DNA of 64,000 nt from Mycolicibacterium sp. CH28 (GCF_004745805.1 NZ_SRLQ01000018.1:62001-126000); one strand, 5' to 3'. Shown: positions 14,391 through 24,223, counted from the first letter of the stretch. Made by a program: numbers and translations. Notes: generated by a model from the sequence alone, not told the origin.

Positions 14391-16616
14391 ATGGCTTTGG
14401 CGATCACGACTGAGCAGGAGCAACTGGCAGCGGCGGTAACGCAGTTCGCGGCCCGGCATGCCCCGGTGGACAAGACCCGGGCGGCCTTCGACTCGATCGC
14501 GGCCGGCGAGTTGCCGACCTGGTGGGAAGAGTTCACCGCCCACGGCTTCCACGCGGTGCACCTCCCCGAGGAGGTTGGCGGCCAGGGCGGCACGCTCACC
14601 GACATGGCCTGCGTCATCGAAGCGGCAGCGGCGGCGCTGCTGCCGGGCCCGTTGCTGAGCACCGCGACCGCGAGCGCGGTAGCCGCGCTGGCCGATGCCT
14701 CGGCCGCTGAGCTACTAGCCGATCTGGCTGCCGGCGCGACCGCCGCCGTCGTGTTGCCGGAGGATTCCGGCGTGCACGCCGTCGCCGACGGTACCGGTTG
14801 GCGACTAAGCGGATCGACCAGCACGACGCTGGGACTCTGTGCAGCACAACGCATTCTGGTGGCGGCCCGCGACGATGGCGGCACGCAGTTGTGGTTTGCG
14901 CTCGATACCCAGTCCCCCGGCCCGGGCCTGTCCGTCGAGCAGCAGCGCGGTACCGACCTGAGCACCGACGTCGGCACACTCGCCCTGAATGACCACGCTG
15001 TCGCCGCCGACCATGTGGTATCCGGGATCCCCGCCGAGCGTGCTCGCTGCGTCGTGGCGGCTCTGGCGGCCTGTGCGTCGGCAGGCACGGTGCGCAAGGG
15101 TGTCGAGTCGGCGGTGGACTACATCCGTACTCGCGAACAGTTCGGCAAGCCGGTCGGTTCATTCCAGGCGCTGCAGCACAAGGCCGCGATCCTCTTGGTG
15201 AACGCGGAGTTGGCCGCCGCGGTCGCGTGGGATTCGGTGCGCGCCCTGGACGAGAGCATCGAGCAACACCGGCTGGCCGCGGCGTCAGCCGCGCTGATGG
15301 CGGTCTGCGCCGGACCCGATTTGATGCTCGACGCCCTGCTGATGTTCGGCGCTATCGGCTACACCTGGGAGCACGACACCCACCTGTACTGGCGCCGCGC
15401 CACCAGCCTGTCGGCGTCGCTCGGCCCCGCCACCCGATGGGGGCGCGAGGCCGGCGAGCTCGCCCGGACTCTGAGCCGTTCCACCGCAATCAATCTCGGA
15501 GATGTGGAGGCGGACTTCCGGGCCGAAGTAGCCGCTGTCCTGGACCGCGCGCAGACCCTGGAGAACGAGACGCCCACTGACGACCGCCGAGCCCCAGGGC
15601 TCGCCTACGGGTCTCAGCGTGACCTTCTGGCCGAGGCGGGCCTGGCCGCCCCACACCTGGCACCGCCCTGGGGCCTTGGGGCTTCGCCAGTCCAGCAAGT
15701 GATCATCGCCGAGGAGTTCGGCAAGCGGCCCGGATTGGTGCGGCCCTCACTCAGCATCGCCGAGTGGATCCTCCCGACGATCCTCGACAGCGGCACGGAC
15801 CGCCAACGTGACCGGTTCGCCGTGCCGATCCTGCGGGGCACTCAGCGCTGGTGCCAGCTATTCAGCGAGCCGGGGGCCGGCTCGGATCTAGCGGCGCTGA
15901 ACACCCGCGCACACAAGGTCGACGGCGGATGGCTGGTCAACGGGCACAAGATCTGGACCTCGTCGGCACACCGCGCACAGTTCGGGGCGCTGCTGGCCCG
16001 CACCGATCCTGATGCCGCCAAACACCGTGGTATCAGCTACTTCTTGATCGACATGACCTCGCCGGGCGTCGATGTCATCCCGATCAAGCAGGCTAGCGGG
16101 CATTTCGACTTCAACGAGGTATTCCTCACCGACGTCTTCGTCCCCGACGACATGCTGGTCGGCAACCCCGGCGACGGGTGGGATCTGGCCGTGGCCACCA
16201 TGGCCGTCGAACGCACCGCGATCGGTAATTACGTCAATATCGACCGCTCCGAGGCACTTCGGCGGATGGCCGATGCCGATGGACCCGATCATGACGCCAT
16301 CCTGCAGGCCCTGGGCGGGATCGAAGCCCACACCACCGCCATCAAGGCCATGGTGCTACGCGAAACCCTGCGATTGGTGCAGGGCCAGGGCCCCGGTCCC
16401 ACCTCGAGTATCGCCAAGTACGCGATGGTCATGCTGCTGCGGCGGGCCTCAACGGCCACTCTCGGCCTCACCGGACGCCTTGGGATGCTGGAGGATTCCG
16501 ATCCCGCGATCATCGGCCCGTACTTCGACATGCCCTCCGAGCTCATCGGCGGTGGCACGGCAGAGATCCAGCTGACGATCATCGCCTCGATGATCCTGGG
16601 CCTGCCACGGAAGTAG
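14391..16616 (+). CDS. Fused double-domain acyl-CoA dehydrogenase
   Basis: 741-residue protein with two acyl-CoA dehydrogenase units in tandem, as in the mycobacterial FadE6/FadE34 type. The first unit (about 1-360) has HLPEEVGGQGGTL and IRTREQFGKPVGSFQALQH. The second (about 390-741) has QLFSEPGAGSDLAALNTRA, GHKIWTSSAHRAQ and the C-terminal GGGTAEIQLTIIASMILGLP. In the family one half usually carries the active base and FAD site and the other is structural; single-chain fusions replace the alpha2beta2 enzymes that oxidise bulky CoA esters such as steroid side chains. Together with the KstR-like TetR and the amidohydrolase this points to catabolism of a cyclic or branched acyl-CoA. Confidence 0.9.
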   Translation: MALAITTEQEQLAAAVTQFAARHAPVDKTRAAFDSIAAGELPTWWEEFTAHGFHAVHLPEEVGGQGGTLTDMACVIEAAAAALLPGPLLSTATASAVAALADASAAELLADLAAGATAAVVLPEDSGVHAVADGTGWRLSGSTSTTLGLCAAQRILVAARDDGGTQLWFALDTQSPGPGLSVEQQRGTDLSTDVGTLALNDHAVAADHVVSGIPAERARCVVAALAACASAGTVRKGVESAVDYIRTREQFGKPVGSFQALQHKAAILLVNAELAAAVAWDSVRALDESIEQHRLAAASAALMAVCAGPDLMLDALLMFGAIGYTWEHDTHLYWRRATSLSASLGPATRWGREAGELARTLSRSTAINLGDVEADFRAEVAAVLDRAQTLENETPTDDRRAPGLAYGSQRDLLAEAGLAAPHLAPPWGLGASPVQQVIIAEEFGKRPGLVRPSLSIAEWILPTILDSGTDRQRDRFAVPILRGTQRWCQLFSEPGAGSDLAALNTRAHKVDGGWLVNGHKIWTSSAHRAQFGALLARTDPDAAKHRGISYFLIDMTSPGVDVIPIKQASGHFDFNEVFLTDVFVPDDMLVGNPGDGWDLAVATMAVERTAIGNYVNIDRSEALRRMADADGPDHDAILQALGGIEAHTTAIKAMVLRETLRLVQGQGPGPTSSIAKYAMVMLLRRASTATLGLTGRLGMLEDSDPAIIGPYFDMPSELIGGGTAEIQLTIIASMILGLPRK

Positions 16617-16629
16617 GCGTCGGCCGGCG

Positions 16630-19323
16630 TCAGCTTTCGCCGTCAAGCTCGCGCAACGCATGCCCGAGTGCTGCGCGGCTGGTGACACCGAGTTTGGGGA
16701 AGATCCGATAGAGATGGGCTCCCACGGTTCGCGGCGAGAGGTAGAGCTGCGCGGCGATCTGCTTGTTGGAGTGCCCGCTGGCCGCTAGTTCGGCGATGGT
16801 TCGCTCCTGCGCGGTCAACGCACCGGCGTCACCGGTAGCCCGTTTCACGTTCGCACCCGCGGCGCGCAGTTCAGCTCCGGCACGCGTCTCCCACGGCTGC
16901 GCGCCGAGTGTCGAGAACCCATCCGCGGCCTGCGCCAGCACTTCACGGGCTTCCGTGGTCCGCCGTTGCCGTCGCAGCCACGCTCCATATCCAAGACGTA
17001 TTCGGTTGTGCTCGAACGGGAATGCGCCAATTCCGTCGACGGTGAGTGCGGACCGGTAGAGCTCGTCGGCCTCGGCATCGGTCGCCGTCATCGCCCGTGC
17101 GGCCTCGCTTACCGCCTTCAGCCGTGGGGAGATATCCCCGATCCGCAGTCGCGTCGCCTCGGCGACATGGGCACGTGCGGCCTCGAGCTGGCCCGCGTGG
17201 ACAGCCGCTTCGATGACGTCGAACAGTCCGTCGATCGTCTCGTGCGAGTAGCGCGGGAATCCAGCGGCGCGCGAGGACACGCTGTATGCCCCCGCGTAGT
17301 CACCTTCACCGAGTGCGGTCAGCACGCCGATGCGATGAGCGAACTCGAGGAGCAGGCCGAGCCGGCGCGGCCCCGCCCACGCCGTGACCTCCGACGCACA
17401 CCGCCGTGCCGTCTCGGTGTCTCCGGTACACGCGGCGCGTAGACCGTCGTAGGCGACGAACTGATACCGGAACAACGGGTTGTTGTGGGTCTCGCTGAGC
17501 TGCAGTCCGATTCGCACCGATTCCTGAGCTTGTGGCCACTCCCCCGAACGGATCTGATCCAAGAGCAACAGGTGCAGCATCGTCATGGCGTTGGTCACCG
17601 CGCCGCGATCACGCTCCCGCTCGAACAGTCGCGTCAGCGCCGGTCGCAACTGTGCCAACGCGTCGATGTAGTGAGCCGTCACGCCAAGGCGCATGACATC
17701 CCACGGGTCGAGCGCTGCGAGTCGATTTCGCTCGGCGGCGAGCCGAGGCCGCACCGTGTGGCCGCGCCGGGCGAGGTCACCCCAGGCATCGCGGTAGAGC
17801 AGGGTGGCAGGGTCGAGTCGCCCCGCCAGCCGGTCGACGAGATCGTCGGTCTGCTGCCACAGCTGCTGATCACCGGCATACAGACTGACAGCGAGCAGCA
17901 CCTTGACCAGGCGCAGCACCGTCGCCTCGTCAAGACGGTCGACATCGCGCAGCGCAGTCACGATCCGGCGGTGGCTTTCGACGACCTCACCATCGCGGTA
18001 GAGATCCAGGTAGGCGCCAGTGAGCACCCCGGCCGCGGACTCGGCCCTGGCCGGGGATTCCTCGACCAACCGTTGGGCGTCGTCGAATCGGCTGGCCTGC
18101 GACGCCACGAATGCGGCATCTGCACGAAGCACTTCCCGTCGCACGACGTCGGTGGACAAGTCGGCAGCGCGATGCAACCAGTCCACTGCCACCGTCGCAC
18201 CGCCCCGGCGAATCGACTGTCGGGCAGCCTCACCCAAAAGGTCGGCCACCGACTGGTCGGGGCCGCTCGTCGCCGCGCTGAGATGTGTGGCCTTGCGCAC
18301 CAGGATGTCGTCATACACCCGGGCCAGATGTGCGTGAGCGTCCCGTCGTTCGGTGACACCGGCCTGGTGGATTACCGCCGCCCGCACCAGCGGGTGGCGG
18401 AAGACCGGATCGCCGGACGGCCCGCGTGCCAACAGACCGAGCTGGAAAGCGGGCTCAACGTCGACCATCGTGTAGCGCGGGCCGGAGTCGCTTCCGGTGT
18501 TTGCGCCCGCGCCGTCGAGGGCACCGCGGAGCAGCTCTGTGCGGGTGGCGGATTCGAGGTGCCTCAACCGACTGCCGAACACCGCCACCAGCCGATCGGT
18601 CAACGGCATAGCCATCGTGGTCGCGTCCAGCTGCCCGGCGGAGCGCGGAAGTTCTTCGAGCGCAAGCGGGTTACCTTCGGCGAGGTCCAGGATCGTCGTG
18701 CGCACCGTGGTGCTCAGCGCAACCGGGAGCTCGTCGATCAGCCGGGACGCGTCGGCGGCCGACAATGGTCGCAGCTCGATCTCGTCCCAGCCCTCCGCCG
18801 AGAAATCCGCACCCGTGCGCGGCCGGATCGTAGCCACTATCCGCAGTCGTGGATGTGCCACGCGTCGGCCGGCAGCGCTGAGGACGGTGGCGCTGAGTTC
18901 GTCAAGCCAATGCGCATCCTCGACGATCAACAGCGCCGGCCGGTCCCGGGCAGCCGCAGCCAGCAGGTCCAGCAGTGCCACCGTCAATGCGATCGGCGAC
19001 GGTGACTGCGCCGGATCAGCACCGAAGACCGGCGCCAGCACATCCTGTGCGTGGGCGTCGAGAGTGGCGAGTTCCTCGCGCAGCCCGAAGACCATCTGAT
19101 TGAGCCCGGCCAGCGCGAACGACCGCTCGGCCTCCACCCCCGTCGCCTGTAGCGACCGCCATCCAGCGGGATCGGCTCGGCTGCGCAGTGCGGTGGTCAA
19201 CGCCGACTTGCCGACCCCAGCCTCCCCACGAATGACCATCGCGCCGCGACCTGAATCGGACAAAAACCGGTCGAGCCGGGCCAGCTCGTCGTCGCGGCCG
19301 ACGAGGCCGGCCCGCACGCTCAC
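16630..19323 (-). CDS. LuxR-family ATPase regulator (LAL type)
   Basis: 897-residue regulator with an N-terminal AAA ATPase (Walker A GEAGVGKS at 33-40, Walker B-like LLIVEDAHW), a long helical TPR-like middle and a C-terminal LuxR HTH (LTAQERTIAELAASGHSNKQ, then IAAQLYLSPRTVGAHLYRIF). This is the layout of large ATP-binding LuxR (MalT-like) activators. The GTG at 19323 gives MSVRAGLVGRDDELARLDRF, the standard N-terminus. It is divergent from the SDR-hydrolase-reductase run beginning at 19430, which is the likely target. The frame has no internal lesion. Confidence 0.92.
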   Translation of the reverse strand: MSVRAGLVGRDDELARLDRFLSDSGRGAMVIRGEAGVGKSALTTALRSRADPAGWRSLQATGVEAERSFALAGLNQMVFGLREELATLDAHAQDVLAPVFGADPAQSPSPIALTVALLDLLAAAARDRPALLIVEDAHWLDELSATVLSAAGRRVAHPRLRIVATIRPRTGADFSAEGWDEIELRPLSAADASRLIDELPVALSTTVRTTILDLAEGNPLALEELPRSAGQLDATTMAMPLTDRLVAVFGSRLRHLESATRTELLRGALDGAGANTGSDSGPRYTMVDVEPAFQLGLLARGPSGDPVFRHPLVRAAVIHQAGVTERRDAHAHLARVYDDILVRKATHLSAATSGPDQSVADLLGEAARQSIRRGGATVAVDWLHRAADLSTDVVRREVLRADAAFVASQASRFDDAQRLVEESPARAESAAGVLTGAYLDLYRDGEVVESHRRIVTALRDVDRLDEATVLRLVKVLLAVSLYAGDQQLWQQTDDLVDRLAGRLDPATLLYRDAWGDLARRGHTVRPRLAAERNRLAALDPWDVMRLGVTAHYIDALAQLRPALTRLFERERDRGAVTNAMTMLHLLLLDQIRSGEWPQAQESVRIGLQLSETHNNPLFRYQFVAYDGLRAACTGDTETARRCASEVTAWAGPRRLGLLLEFAHRIGVLTALGEGDYAGAYSVSSRAAGFPRYSHETIDGLFDVIEAAVHAGQLEAARAHVAEATRLRIGDISPRLKAVSEAARAMTATDAEADELYRSALTVDGIGAFPFEHNRIRLGYGAWLRRQRRTTEAREVLAQAADGFSTLGAQPWETRAGAELRAAGANVKRATGDAGALTAQERTIAELAASGHSNKQIAAQLYLSPRTVGAHLYRIFPKLGVTSRAALGHALRELDGES

Positions 19324-19429
19324 ATGACCGTTCTACTGCATCCAACGCCAACATGGTGCGCGAACGTCGCCGCCAGTGCAGTCGTTTGACTGATGCTCAC
19401 CCGGTGACGCCCGGTGCACTGTGGCAGTC

Positions 19430-20215
19430 ATGGAAAACAACCTCACCAATAAGATCGCCGTCGTCACCGGCGCAAGCAAGGGCATCGGACTGGCCACCAG
19501 CCAGGCGCTGGCCGCCGCGGGCGCCTACGTCATCGCCGGCGCCCGACACAACAGCCCGGAACTGCAGGCTCTGGAGTCGGCCGGCTCCGCGACCTTCATC
19601 GCCGCCGATCTGTCCACCCCGCAGGGACCTCAGGCGCTGATCGCCGCCGCTGTCCAACGCGGCGGGGTGGATATCCTGGTCAACAACGCCGGCGGGGTCA
19701 CGCCGCGGTTCGGCGGACTGATGTCGGTCACCGATGACGACTGGGTGGACGCGCTCGCACTGAACTTCCTCTCGGCCGTGCGCATCACCCGGGAAGCGGT
19801 CCCGCACATGCTCTCCCGCGGTGGCGGCTCGATCGTGATGATCGGTTCGGTCAACGCCACACTGCCCGAGCCGAACATCGTCGACTACGGCGCAGCCAAG
19901 GCCGCACTGGCCAACTTCGCCAAGAGCCTCTCGAAGGAGTTCGGTCGCAACGGCATTCGGGTCAACACCATCAGCCCCGGACCGGTTGCGACCGATCTGT
20001 GGTTGGCCGAGGACGGCGTCGCCGCGCAGTTCGCGCAGACCAGTGGGGCCACGCCGGACGAGGTGGTCACCTCCGTGGTTGCTGGTTCGGCGACCGGCCG
20101 CTTCACGACACCGCAGGAAGTCGCCGACCTGGCCGTCTTCCTGTCTGCCGACCGCTCGACCAACATCACCGGCGCCGACATCCGCATCGACGGCGGCTAC
20201 GTCACCACTCTCTGA
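19430..20215 (+). CDS. Short-chain dehydrogenase/reductase
   Basis: 261-residue classical SDR: VVTGASKGIGLATS, NNAGGVTP, IVMIGSVNA with the catalytic Ser, YGAAKAAL as YxxxK, NTISPGPVATDL. ATG at 19430 (MENNLTNK) is preferred over a GTG at 19421. It is the first of four same-strand genes (SDR, alpha/beta hydrolase, quinone-oxidoreductase-like, nitroreductase) with gaps of 36, 2 and 15 bp, divergent from the LuxR-type activator. The set looks like an inducible detoxification or redox operon. Confidence 0.87.
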   Translation: MENNLTNKIAVVTGASKGIGLATSQALAAAGAYVIAGARHNSPELQALESAGSATFIAADLSTPQGPQALIAAAVQRGGVDILVNNAGGVTPRFGGLMSVTDDDWVDALALNFLSAVRITREAVPHMLSRGGGSIVMIGSVNATLPEPNIVDYGAAKAALANFAKSLSKEFGRNGIRVNTISPGPVATDLWLAEDGVAAQFAQTSGATPDEVVTSVVAGSATGRFTTPQEVADLAVFLSADRSTNITGADIRIDGGYVTTL

Positions 20216-20251
20216 TGCCGGCACTCTGATCCCGCGAAAGGAATCATCCCA

Positions 20252-21061
20252 ATGAGCACCAAACCCAACCCCGTCGTCTTCATCCACGGCCTCTGGATCC
20301 ACGCGAGCGCCTGGCAGCCGTGGATGGATCTGTTCGCCGACCGCGGCTACACCGTATCCGCACCCGGCTGGCCCGGCGACGGCGCGACAGTGGCCGCTAC
20401 CCGAGACAATGCTGACGCGCTCAACGATGTCGGAATCGCCCAGATCGTCGACCACTACGCGGACCTGATCAATGCAGGTGGCAAACATGAAACCAAACCG
20501 GTCATCGTCGGACACTCCTTCGGCGGGCTCATCGCGCAGGAGTTGCTCGCTGCCGGTCATGCCGCTGCCGCCGTCGCGATCGATCCGGCCCCCATCAAGG
20601 GAGTGAAGTCGCTGCCCCTGGTGCAGCTGCGGTCGGCGCTGCCGGTGCTCGGCAACCCAGCCAATCGACACCGCACCGTGACGCTGAATGCCAAACAGTT
20701 CCGTTTCGCGTTCGGCAACGCCCTGACCGAACAGGAATCCGACGAGCTGCACCGCAACTGGACCATTCCCGGCCCGGGCCGCCCGCTGTTCGAGGATGCC
20801 ACCGCCAACTTCGTCAGGACGTCGCCGGCCAAGGTGGACACCCACCTCGTCGACCGGGGGCCCCTATTGCTGACGTCAGGCACCGAGGACCACACGGTTC
20901 CCGTCAAGGTCACCAGGGAGGTGTACGCCATGTACGCCAAGGGCGGGTCGGACACCGAATTCCATGAGTTCGAAGGGCGGGGCCACTCGCTGACCATCGA
21001 CAACGGCTGGCGGGACGTCGCCGATGTCACGCTCGGCTGGCTGGCCCGGAAGGGGTTCTGA
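20252..21061 (+). CDS. Alpha/beta hydrolase
   Basis: 269-residue alpha/beta hydrolase. The oxyanion-hole region is VVFIHGLWIHASAW, the nucleophile elbow GHSFGGLIA, the acid lies in LLLTSGTEDHTVP and the His in EGRGHSLTID, so the triad is complete. No signal peptide is present. The ATG follows AAAGGAAT at a good distance. The protein family is frequent next to SDR genes in actinobacteria; the ester or C-C bond it cleaves is unknown. Confidence 0.88.
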   Translation: MSTKPNPVVFIHGLWIHASAWQPWMDLFADRGYTVSAPGWPGDGATVAATRDNADALNDVGIAQIVDHYADLINAGGKHETKPVIVGHSFGGLIAQELLAAGHAAAAVAIDPAPIKGVKSLPLVQLRSALPVLGNPANRHRTVTLNAKQFRFAFGNALTEQESDELHRNWTIPGPGRPLFEDATANFVRTSPAKVDTHLVDRGPLLLTSGTEDHTVPVKVTREVYAMYAKGGSDTEFHEFEGRGHSLTIDNGWRDVADVTLGWLARKGF

Positions 21062-21063
21062 TC

Positions 21064-22005
21064 GTGGCCGACATGACCGCTCTGCGGGCACCCTGCCGCG
21101 GCGGACCCGAGGTGCTGGTGCTCGAACGGGCACCCATCCCGCAGCCGGCCGCCGACGAGGTCCTGATCGCGGTGCACGCCGCCGCCATCACCTTCGACGA
21201 ACTCACCTGGGAGGAGACCTGGGTGTGCGGCGGCGTCGACCGCACACCGACGATCCCCTCGCACGAGGTGTCGGGGGTTGTCGTGGCCGCGGGTCCCAAC
21301 GTCACCGATATTGGTCGCGACGACGAGGTCTACGGGCTGATCCCCTTCGACCGTGACGGGGCCGCGGCCGAATATGTCGCCGTGCCGGCCAATTGCTTAG
21401 CGCCACGCCCGAACACCGTGTCCCACGTGCTCTCGGCGGCATTGCCGCTGGCTGGGCTTACCGCGTGGCAGGCACTGGTTGACCATGCCGCCGTCCAGTC
21501 GGGTGAGCGGGTCCTGGTGCACGGCGGGGCCGGCGGTGTCGGCGCGCTCGCCGTGCAGCTCGCGGCGAACCTGGGAGCCGAAGTTACCGCCACCGTGCGC
21601 GGCGACGCGCACGATCTGGTCACCGGGTTCGGAGCCGCACACGTGATCGACACCCGCACTACACCATTCGATGGTCCGGACGCGAACTACGATGTCGTCA
21701 TCGACACTGTCGGCGGCCGGACCATGGAGCGCTCCTTTGAAATCGTGCGCCCCGGTGGACGACTGGTCACCCTGTCTGCGCCGCCGCCACCAGGCAAGGC
21801 GGAGGCCTTCGAGGTCGACGCCACGTTCTTCATCGTCACCCCGGATCGCGCCCAACTCACCCATCTGTCGGATCTGGTCGACACCGGCCGGATACGAATC
21901 CCGATCGCCGACACTTTCCCCTTGCGGGACGGGCGCGCCGCATTCGAGAGCGGGCACCGGCCGGGCCGCCGGCCAGGAAAGACCGTCCTCGTGGTCCGCG
22001 ACTAG
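21064..22005 (+). CDS. NADP-dependent MDR oxidoreductase (quinone-oxidoreductase-like)
   Basis: 313-residue medium-chain dehydrogenase/reductase of the zinc-free quinone oxidoreductase type. Domains are the GroES-like N-terminus (EVLIAVHAAAITFDELTWEE) and a Rossmann fold with VLVHGGAGGVGALAVQLA; the zinc ligands of alcohol dehydrogenases are absent. The GTG at 21064 starts 2 bp after the hydrolase stop; an ATG at 21073 (MTALRAPC) is an alternative. It is part of the operon from 19430 to 22674 and likely reduces an enone or quinone. Confidence 0.87.
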   Translation: MADMTALRAPCRGGPEVLVLERAPIPQPAADEVLIAVHAAAITFDELTWEETWVCGGVDRTPTIPSHEVSGVVVAAGPNVTDIGRDDEVYGLIPFDRDGAAAEYVAVPANCLAPRPNTVSHVLSAALPLAGLTAWQALVDHAAVQSGERVLVHGGAGGVGALAVQLAANLGAEVTATVRGDAHDLVTGFGAAHVIDTRTTPFDGPDANYDVVIDTVGGRTMERSFEIVRPGGRLVTLSAPPPPGKAEAFEVDATFFIVTPDRAQLTHLSDLVDTGRIRIPIADTFPLRDGRAAFESGHRPGRRPGKTVLVVRD

Positions 22006-22020
22006 CAGAGGCAGGGATCG

Positions 22021-22674
22021 ATGCACGACCTCGAGCAGGCCATCACCGAGCGCCGGTCGATCCGACTCTTCCTGCGGGACAAGCCAGTACCGGAGGAATT
22101 GGTCATGGAATCGCTGGAACTGGCGACCCGGGCACCCTCGAATTCCAATATCCAGCCGTGGCACGTCGTCTTCGCAGCCGGCCCGGCCCGTGACCGCCTG
22201 GCCGAGGCACTGCTCGAACAGGCCGATGTCGCCGCCCCGAACGTCCCGATACTCCCACAGCGCTTTGCCCACCTGCGCAGCGACCTGGGCGCACTGGTCT
22301 ACGGCTCCATGGGGATCGACCGCCACGACGCCGCATCCAGACGCGCTGCAGTGCTGCGCAATTGGGAGTTCTTTCGCGCCCCGCTGGCTGGCATCGTCTG
22401 CATGCACCGCGACCTGGGCTACGTCGACGCCGTCGGGGTGGGGATGTTCCTGCAGACCTTCCTGCTGGCGCTGACCTCACGCGGGCTCGGCAGTTGCGTG
22501 CAGGTGTCGGTGGCCGGCTACCCGGAGGTCTTGCGTGAACACCTCGGTATCGGCGAGGACATGCGGATCCTCTGCGGCGTCGCCATCGGTTACCCCGATC
22601 CCGACTTCGCCACCAACAGAATCACCGTGCCGCGCGCCCCGCTCGACCACAACGTCGCCTTCCGGACCAGCTGA
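22021..22674 (+). CDS. Nitroreductase-family FMN enzyme
   Basis: 217-residue nitroreductase fold protein. The N-terminal ITERRSIRLFLRDKPVPEEL and ELATRAPSNSNIQPWHVVF carry the FMN-binding Arg and Ser/Asn residues; the C-terminal half has GLGSCVQVSVAGYPEVLREH and ILCGVAIGYPDPD. It reduces nitro groups or quinones in the general family sense. It is the last gene of the operon and ends 5 bp before the convergent DUF1906 gene. Confidence 0.88.
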   Translation: MHDLEQAITERRSIRLFLRDKPVPEELVMESLELATRAPSNSNIQPWHVVFAAGPARDRLAEALLEQADVAAPNVPILPQRFAHLRSDLGALVYGSMGIDRHDAASRRAAVLRNWEFFRAPLAGIVCMHRDLGYVDAVGVGMFLQTFLLALTSRGLGSCVQVSVAGYPEVLREHLGIGEDMRILCGVAIGYPDPDFATNRITVPRAPLDHNVAFRTS

Positions 22675-22679
22675 ACCGA

Positions 22680-23443
22680 TCAGCGGTCCCACTGGCCGAA
22701 ATCGGGTGCCAGTACGTCGTCGACATCGACGTGGACACCGTCGATGAGCACGCCCGGGTCGGACGCGGTGACGACTTCGGACTGGAACAACACGGCCGCG
22801 GGCTCCCGCTCCCCCGCGACCAAGCCTTGGTCTGCCACGCCCACCGGTATCCCGGGCTGCTGGAATGACCGATGACCCCGTCGCCGAGCGCCCATGCACA
22901 CTGACGGGCTCCACCGTAGATGCCGGTGCGCTCGACACCGAGCACGGAATTGATGCCCTGAAACCACCGGATCGCCATCGATTCCCACGTGGCGTCGTCG
23001 ATGTCCTCGTCGACACTGAAGAAGATGGGCGCCGAATCCGGCCCCCCGGCCGCGGCGTGGAGCGAAAGGGCCCTCTGGGCGTCGGCGACGCCTCCGTCGT
23101 ATCCGCGGGTGAAGTCCGACGGTGTGGGCCAGCCGGGTTTGCCGAACTGATAGCAGCTGACGACGTGCAGCCCGAGCGCCCGCAGGCCGTCCGCGTACTC
23201 GCGGGTGACCGGCTTGAAATCGAAGGTGGCACCCGGGCGCAACTCGGACACATACACCAGGGCCCCGCCGTAGCCTGCCGCTTTGATCTGCTCCGGGGCG
23301 ACCAACCGTTCTGCGAAGTCGACCAGCTGCAAGCCGGCGGCCGATGCCGCCGGCGCGCCTAGGGCGGCGGCAGCCGCACCCGGGACGGCCAGCGTCGCCA
23401 GTGCGTACCTGAGCACATCTCGGCGTGAAGCCGATGGCGTCAC
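22680..23443 (-). pseudogene. Tat-exported DUF1906 glycoside-hydrolase-like protein (Rv2525c type), frameshifted
   Basis: The intact frame would encode a ~250-residue exported protein with the GH25-like DUF1906 fold. GTG at 23443 overlaps the YkuD stop (GTGA) and gives a Tat signal (SRRDVLRYALATLAV, with RR at residues 7-8). The body is conserved (LQLVDFAERL, KAAGYGGALVYV, YDGGVADAQRALSLHAAAGG, IFFSVDEDIDD, GIYGGARQCAWALG). At a run of five C on the plus strand (22811-22815) the frame is lost after QTKAWSRG; the natural ending EREPAAVLFQSEVV ... DVLAPDFGQWDR continues in the next frame to the TGA at 22680. One extra base in the run would repair it. This is either a true inactivation or a sequencing error at a homopolymer. 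Confidence 0.8.
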
Positions 23444-24117
23444 GACTGGTTGGGGATCAGCGACGGGGCTCCCACGCCGATGGTGATGCGCGGATCGGCG
23501 GCCGGGTCCAACCAGGTCAGAATCGAGCGCATCTCGTCGCGGCCGATGGCCACGCACCCCCAGGTGGGATTCCCGTCGGTCACGTGCAGGAAGATACCGG
23601 CGACCTTCCCCGGGATGCGTTGGGGATTGGAGGCGATGTTGACGGCATAGTCGTAGACCGGTCCGGAGTCATAGAGGTTCTCGGCGATGCCGGACGGCTT
23701 GCCCGGGCTGTGCACATGGGTGTTGTAGGTCGGCGACTTGGCGTCCTCGTCCCACCAATCTTCCTCTGTTGCTTGAAAGTAAGGCATCTTGGTGCCCGGG
23801 TCGGCCTGTCGGCCGAAGGCTTGGTCGAACGCGAAGGTCCCCGCCGGTGTGCGGTAGACCCCGTCGGCGGGTGCTCCGACGCCGAGCTCACCCACCTTGG
23901 CCGGCGTCGGACCCAATACCACTTTCCAGTCCTGCCCGACCCGCTGGAAGGCGGTCAGGGTCCCCGTCGTCGCGTTCGCGGCGGGAACGCCGACGACGAT
24001 CCACTGCATTGGCTGGCCCACGGCGGGCTCTGCCCCGGCCGGCGCGGCCAGCGGCAGGCTCAACAGCACCCATCCGGCCCGCGCTAGGAGAGTCACGGCC
24101 TTCTTGCGCAGTCTCAC
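23440..24117 (-). CDS. Secreted YkuD (L,D-transpeptidase-like) protein
   Basis: 225-residue exported protein with a YkuD-type domain. The GTG at 24117 begins VRLRKKAVTLLARAGWVLLS, a proper signal peptide cleaved near APAGAEP; an earlier GTG at 24150 would add 11 residues. The catalytic region is GIFLHVTDGNPTWGCVAIGR, with His and Cys at the spacing of L,D-transpeptidases (the usual SHGC is here TWGC). The same group is often annotated as L,D-transpeptidase or murein peptide carboxypeptidase-like, so cell-wall cross-linking or trimming is likely. It overlaps the DUF1906 gene by 4 nt, implying coupled expression of two exported cell-wall-type proteins. Confidence 0.83.
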   Translation of the reverse strand: MRLRKKAVTLLARAGWVLLSLPLAAPAGAEPAVGQPMQWIVVGVPAANATTGTLTAFQRVGQDWKVVLGPTPAKVGELGVGAPADGVYRTPAGTFAFDQAFGRQADPGTKMPYFQATEEDWWDEDAKSPTYNTHVHSPGKPSGIAENLYDSGPVYDYAVNIASNPQRIPGKVAGIFLHVTDGNPTWGCVAIGRDEMRSILTWLDPAADPRITIGVGAPSLIPNQS

Positions 24118-24223
24118 AGGCACCCCGCAATCGGAACCGAGCGAACTCACCGTAAAGCGCGCTCATCGTAACCCGGTCCTGCGGGCGGATCGGGTAACGG
24201 GTGTCGGCCGGCGCGGCAGCCGA

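Noticed and set aside
17485..19005. 506-codon plus-strand frame
   Set aside because: Antisense to the LuxR-type ATPase regulator, which has Walker and HTH motifs.
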